Below, one piece after another: positions 62,552 to 64,000 of a stretch of DNA of 64,000 bases. The position numbers and the translations under genes are program-made. The stretch's first letter is position 1. Each line of letters begins with the position of its first letter. The stretch covers positions 496,001 to 560,000 of the forward strand of contig CAIZHQ010000016.1 of assembly GCA_903932865.1 (NCBI GenBank), written 5' to 3'. Source of the DNA: an uncultured Burkholderiales bacterium (GTDB lineage: Bacteria > Pseudomonadota > Gammaproteobacteria > Burkholderiales > Burkholderiaceae_C). Under the pieces are notes generated by a model. The model ran no database searches. It saw only the letters and a list, made by a program, of their open reading frames with translations, and was not told the DNA's origin.

Positions 62552-62575
62552 GAGGCTGTTTCTGGAGGCTGTTTC
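62552..62575. repeat. Short tandem repeat upstream of the aspartic protease gene
   Basis: GAGGCTGTTTC occurs twice, at 62552-62562 and 62565-62575, 13 bases apart, in the 161-base gap before the protease gene. Two helical positions on one side of the DNA would allow tandem binding by a regulator such as a LytTR protein, one of which is encoded next door. This is speculative. Confidence 0.35.
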
Positions 62576-62635
62576 AGGCTGCCTGAGCGTAACCTGTTCA
62601 GAGGTGGTCTCCGATCAGCACACTCTCAGATGCCC

Positions 62636-62661
62636 TTTCGCCCACGGGGTGGGCTCCTACA
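62636..62661. repeat. REP-like palindromic repeat, copy 2
   Basis: GCCCAC (62640-62645) and GTGGGC (62649-62654) form a stem with a GGG loop. Read on the minus strand the sequence is TAGGAGCCCACCCCGTGGGC, matching copy 1 at 54675-54700. It lies 25 bases beyond the response regulator stop. Confidence 0.55.
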
Positions 62662-62686
62662 AAAAACCCCCCTCAGACCAGGCACC

Positions 62687-63532
62687 TCACATCGCTTTGA
62701 ACAAATGGGCGTACAGGCGGCTCACGGCCAGGGTGTCGGCATGGCCTTTGAGGCGCAGGCTCAGGCGGCCCGTGTCGTCGCGGGTGACGCTGTCGATGGC
62801 GCTGGCGCGCACCACAGAGCCCCGGTGGATTTGCCAGAACACTTGCGCATCGAGTCGCTGCATGAGTTCTTTGAGCGGGGTACGCAGCAGCACTTCTGCG
62901 CCGTCCAGCGTGAACACGCGCACGTACTTGTCGGCGGCCTCCAGGCGCAGCACCTCGGCCACGGGCACCATGCGCAGCTGCTTGCCCACGCTGGCCTGCA
63001 GCAGCTGCAGTGGGGGCAAGGCGAGATCCGGGTGATGGGGGCGCTGGGGGTGGGTGGTTTCGAGGCGCAAGCTGAGCAGGGTGCGCAGTTGGGCCAGCAC
63101 CGGGTCTTGTTGCAGGTCAGGGGTGGTGTTGTGTTGGGTGCGTTGCTGCAGGGCGTTTTGCAGCCGCGTCACGGTTTGCAGCAGTCGCTCGGTCCGCACG
63201 GGTTTGAGCACGTAGTCCACGGCCTGCGCTTCGAAGGCTTGGATAGCGTATTGGTCGTAGGCGGTCACAAAAACCAGCAGCGGAAAGGGCGTGCCACTGG
63301 GCCATTCTTCGGCCAACTCGGCTGCGGCTTCGAGCCCGCTTTGGCCGGGCATGCGGATGTCAAAAAACAGCACGTCGGGGCGGTGTTGCAGCGCCAGTTG
63401 CACGGCGCTCAGACCGTCCCCTGCGGTGGCCACGATGTGGATGTCGGGCCACAAAGCGCGCAGTTCATTTGCCAGGGTTTGCGCCAGCAGGGGCTCGTCT
63501 TCGGCGATCAGGGCGGTGGCGGGTGTGTTCAT
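62687..63532 (-). CDS. LytTR-family response regulator
   Basis: 281 residues from the ATG at 63532, which overlaps the kinase stop. The receiver domain has ALIAEDEPLLAQTLANEL with the acidic pair, Asp58 in DVLFFDIRMPGQSG as phosphorylation site, and VDYVLKPV with the conserved Lys. A C-terminal LytTR DNA-binding domain (about 175-281) contains EAADKYVRVFTLDG and WQIHRGSVV. This AlgR/LytR type controls operons by binding spaced direct repeats. It pairs with the adjacent histidine kinase. Confidence 0.93.
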   Translation of the reverse strand: MNTPATALIAEDEPLLAQTLANELRALWPDIHIVATAGDGLSAVQLALQHRPDVLFFDIRMPGQSGLEAAAELAEEWPSGTPFPLLVFVTAYDQYAIQAFEAQAVDYVLKPVRTERLLQTVTRLQNALQQRTQHNTTPDLQQDPVLAQLRTLLSLRLETTHPQRPHHPDLALPPLQLLQASVGKQLRMVPVAEVLRLEAADKYVRVFTLDGAEVLLRTPLKELMQRLDAQVFWQIHRGSVVRASAIDSVTRDDTGRLSLRLKGHADTLAVSRLYAHLFKAM

Positions 63533-64000
63533 GCGGTTGGCGTTGTTAAAGGCAATGTCAGCACCACGCAGGTGCCGCCCATGGGCAAGGAGCTGATGTG
63601 CATACCCGCGCGTGGGCCATACAGGGTGTGTATGCGCTGGCGCACGTGGCTCAAACCCCATGAAGGTCCGGCCTGTGCGCCGTCTGCCTGCAGCGGTCGG
63701 GCTGCATCGGCCAGTGCCAGCTCGCTGATGCCGCAGCCGTTGTCGCGCACCGTCAGCACCAGTTGTTCGCCATTGGCGCGGGCCTGCACCTCGATGCGGC
63801 CACCGCTGACTTGGGGCTCAAGGCCGTGGCGAATGGCGTTTTCTACCAGCGGCTGCAGGATGAAGCGCGGCACCGTTGCGGTTTCGAGTGTGGGCGGCAA
63901 GTCCAGCTCAAACGCCATGCGTGGCCCCATGCGGATCGCCATCAGGCTAAGGTAATCGCCCAAGCGTGAGAACTCATCGCCTAGCGGGTGCAGCGCTTGG
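63529..64000 (-). CDS. LytS-type sensor histidine kinase (5' partial)
   Basis: The open frame continues past the window end, so only the C-terminal 157 codons are visible. They include the end of the His-kinase domain (GDYLSLMAIRMGPRM) and the ATPase domain: FILQPLVENAIRHGLEP (N box), VRDNGCGIS (G1) and GLSHVRQRIHTLYG. The 5' part, with the phosphorylated His and any membrane sensor, is missing. ATGA overlap with the response regulator gene indicates coupled translation. Confidence 0.9.
   Translation of the reverse strand, partial: QALHPLGDEFSRLGDYLSLMAIRMGPRMAFELDLPPTLETATVPRFILQPLVENAIRHGLEPQVSGGRIEVQARANGEQLVLTVRDNGCGISELALADAARPLQADGAQAGPSWGLSHVRQRIHTLYGPRAGMHISSLPMGGTCVVLTLPLTTPTA

Overview
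The window looks like a GC-rich chromosomal segment of a betaproteobacterium, most likely a Comamonadaceae member of the Limnohabitans/Rhodoferax type. This is judged from gene content and order: several Bug-type periplasmic binding proteins, rubredoxin-thiD-hemL, yqgE-ruvX-pyrR-pyrB-pyrC', dusB-fis-purH, and TAAAAT/TACAAT-like -10 boxes. Coding density is very high. The largest gene-free gap is about 230 bases. I see no rRNA, tRNA, CRISPR array, prophage or insertion sequence. Taxonomy is inferred by recognition only; no search was run.

Layout. (1) 1-13416: a formate dehydrogenase locus. It has a multi-cluster 4Fe-4S protein (cut by the window start), a TorD-like chaperone, a small Tat-signal protein, alpha (Mo/W, cysteine type), beta (4 x 4Fe-4S) and gamma (cytochrome b) subunits, two small exported proteins and FdhD. 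A complete TRAP transporter (dctP-dctQ-dctM) sits inside the locus and ends at its own terminator. (2) 13453-17001: phenylacetate catabolism (paaF facing paaG-paaI-paaK) around a near-palindromic operator. (3) 17003-22410: ubiH-like, dsbC, DUF3429 and M61 peptidase genes, the last three with overlapping stops and starts; then ychF. (4) 22482-31308: a GntR regulator divergent from an acyl-CoA/hydroxyacid catabolic cluster (CoA transferase, crotonase, MDR oxidoreductase, class II aldolase, 2-hydroxyacid dehydrogenase) with three Bug binding proteins and no TctAB membrane genes. (5) 31342-36186: YqaA-like membrane protein, dusB-fis, purH, DEAD-box helicase. (6) 36183-43880: a second TRAP transporter, then iorB-iorA (2-oxoacid:ferredoxin oxidoreductase) divergent from a LysR regulator. 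(7) 43928-46749: DUF6172-like protein, a vapBC-type toxin-antitoxin pair, a fourth Bug protein and a small beta-barrel-like protein. (8) 46758-55516: hemL, thiD-like gene, rubredoxin, photolyase, yqgE, ruvX, pyrR, pyrB, a pseudo-dihydroorotase (pyrC'/pyrX) and plsC. (9) 55608-64000: FbpC/FbpB-type ABC transporter genes, a small possibly frameshifted gene, a PPOX-type flavoprotein, glnS, a small lipoprotein, a retropepsin-like protease, and a LytTR response regulator with its LytS-type kinase (cut by the window end).

How the genes work together. Region 1 would oxidise formate in the periplasm and pass electrons through Fe-S clusters and cytochrome b to quinone. Region 2 activates and processes phenylacetyl-CoA intermediates, while the ring-oxygenase genes (paaABCDE) lie elsewhere. 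Region 4 probably imports and degrades a carboxylic acid through CoA thioesters; its substrate cannot be read from the sequence. Most systems are recognisable families. The least explained elements are the small exported fdh proteins, the region 4 pathway with its paired operators, the DctM insert, a nested hairpin after plsC, and two copies of a REP-like palindrome.
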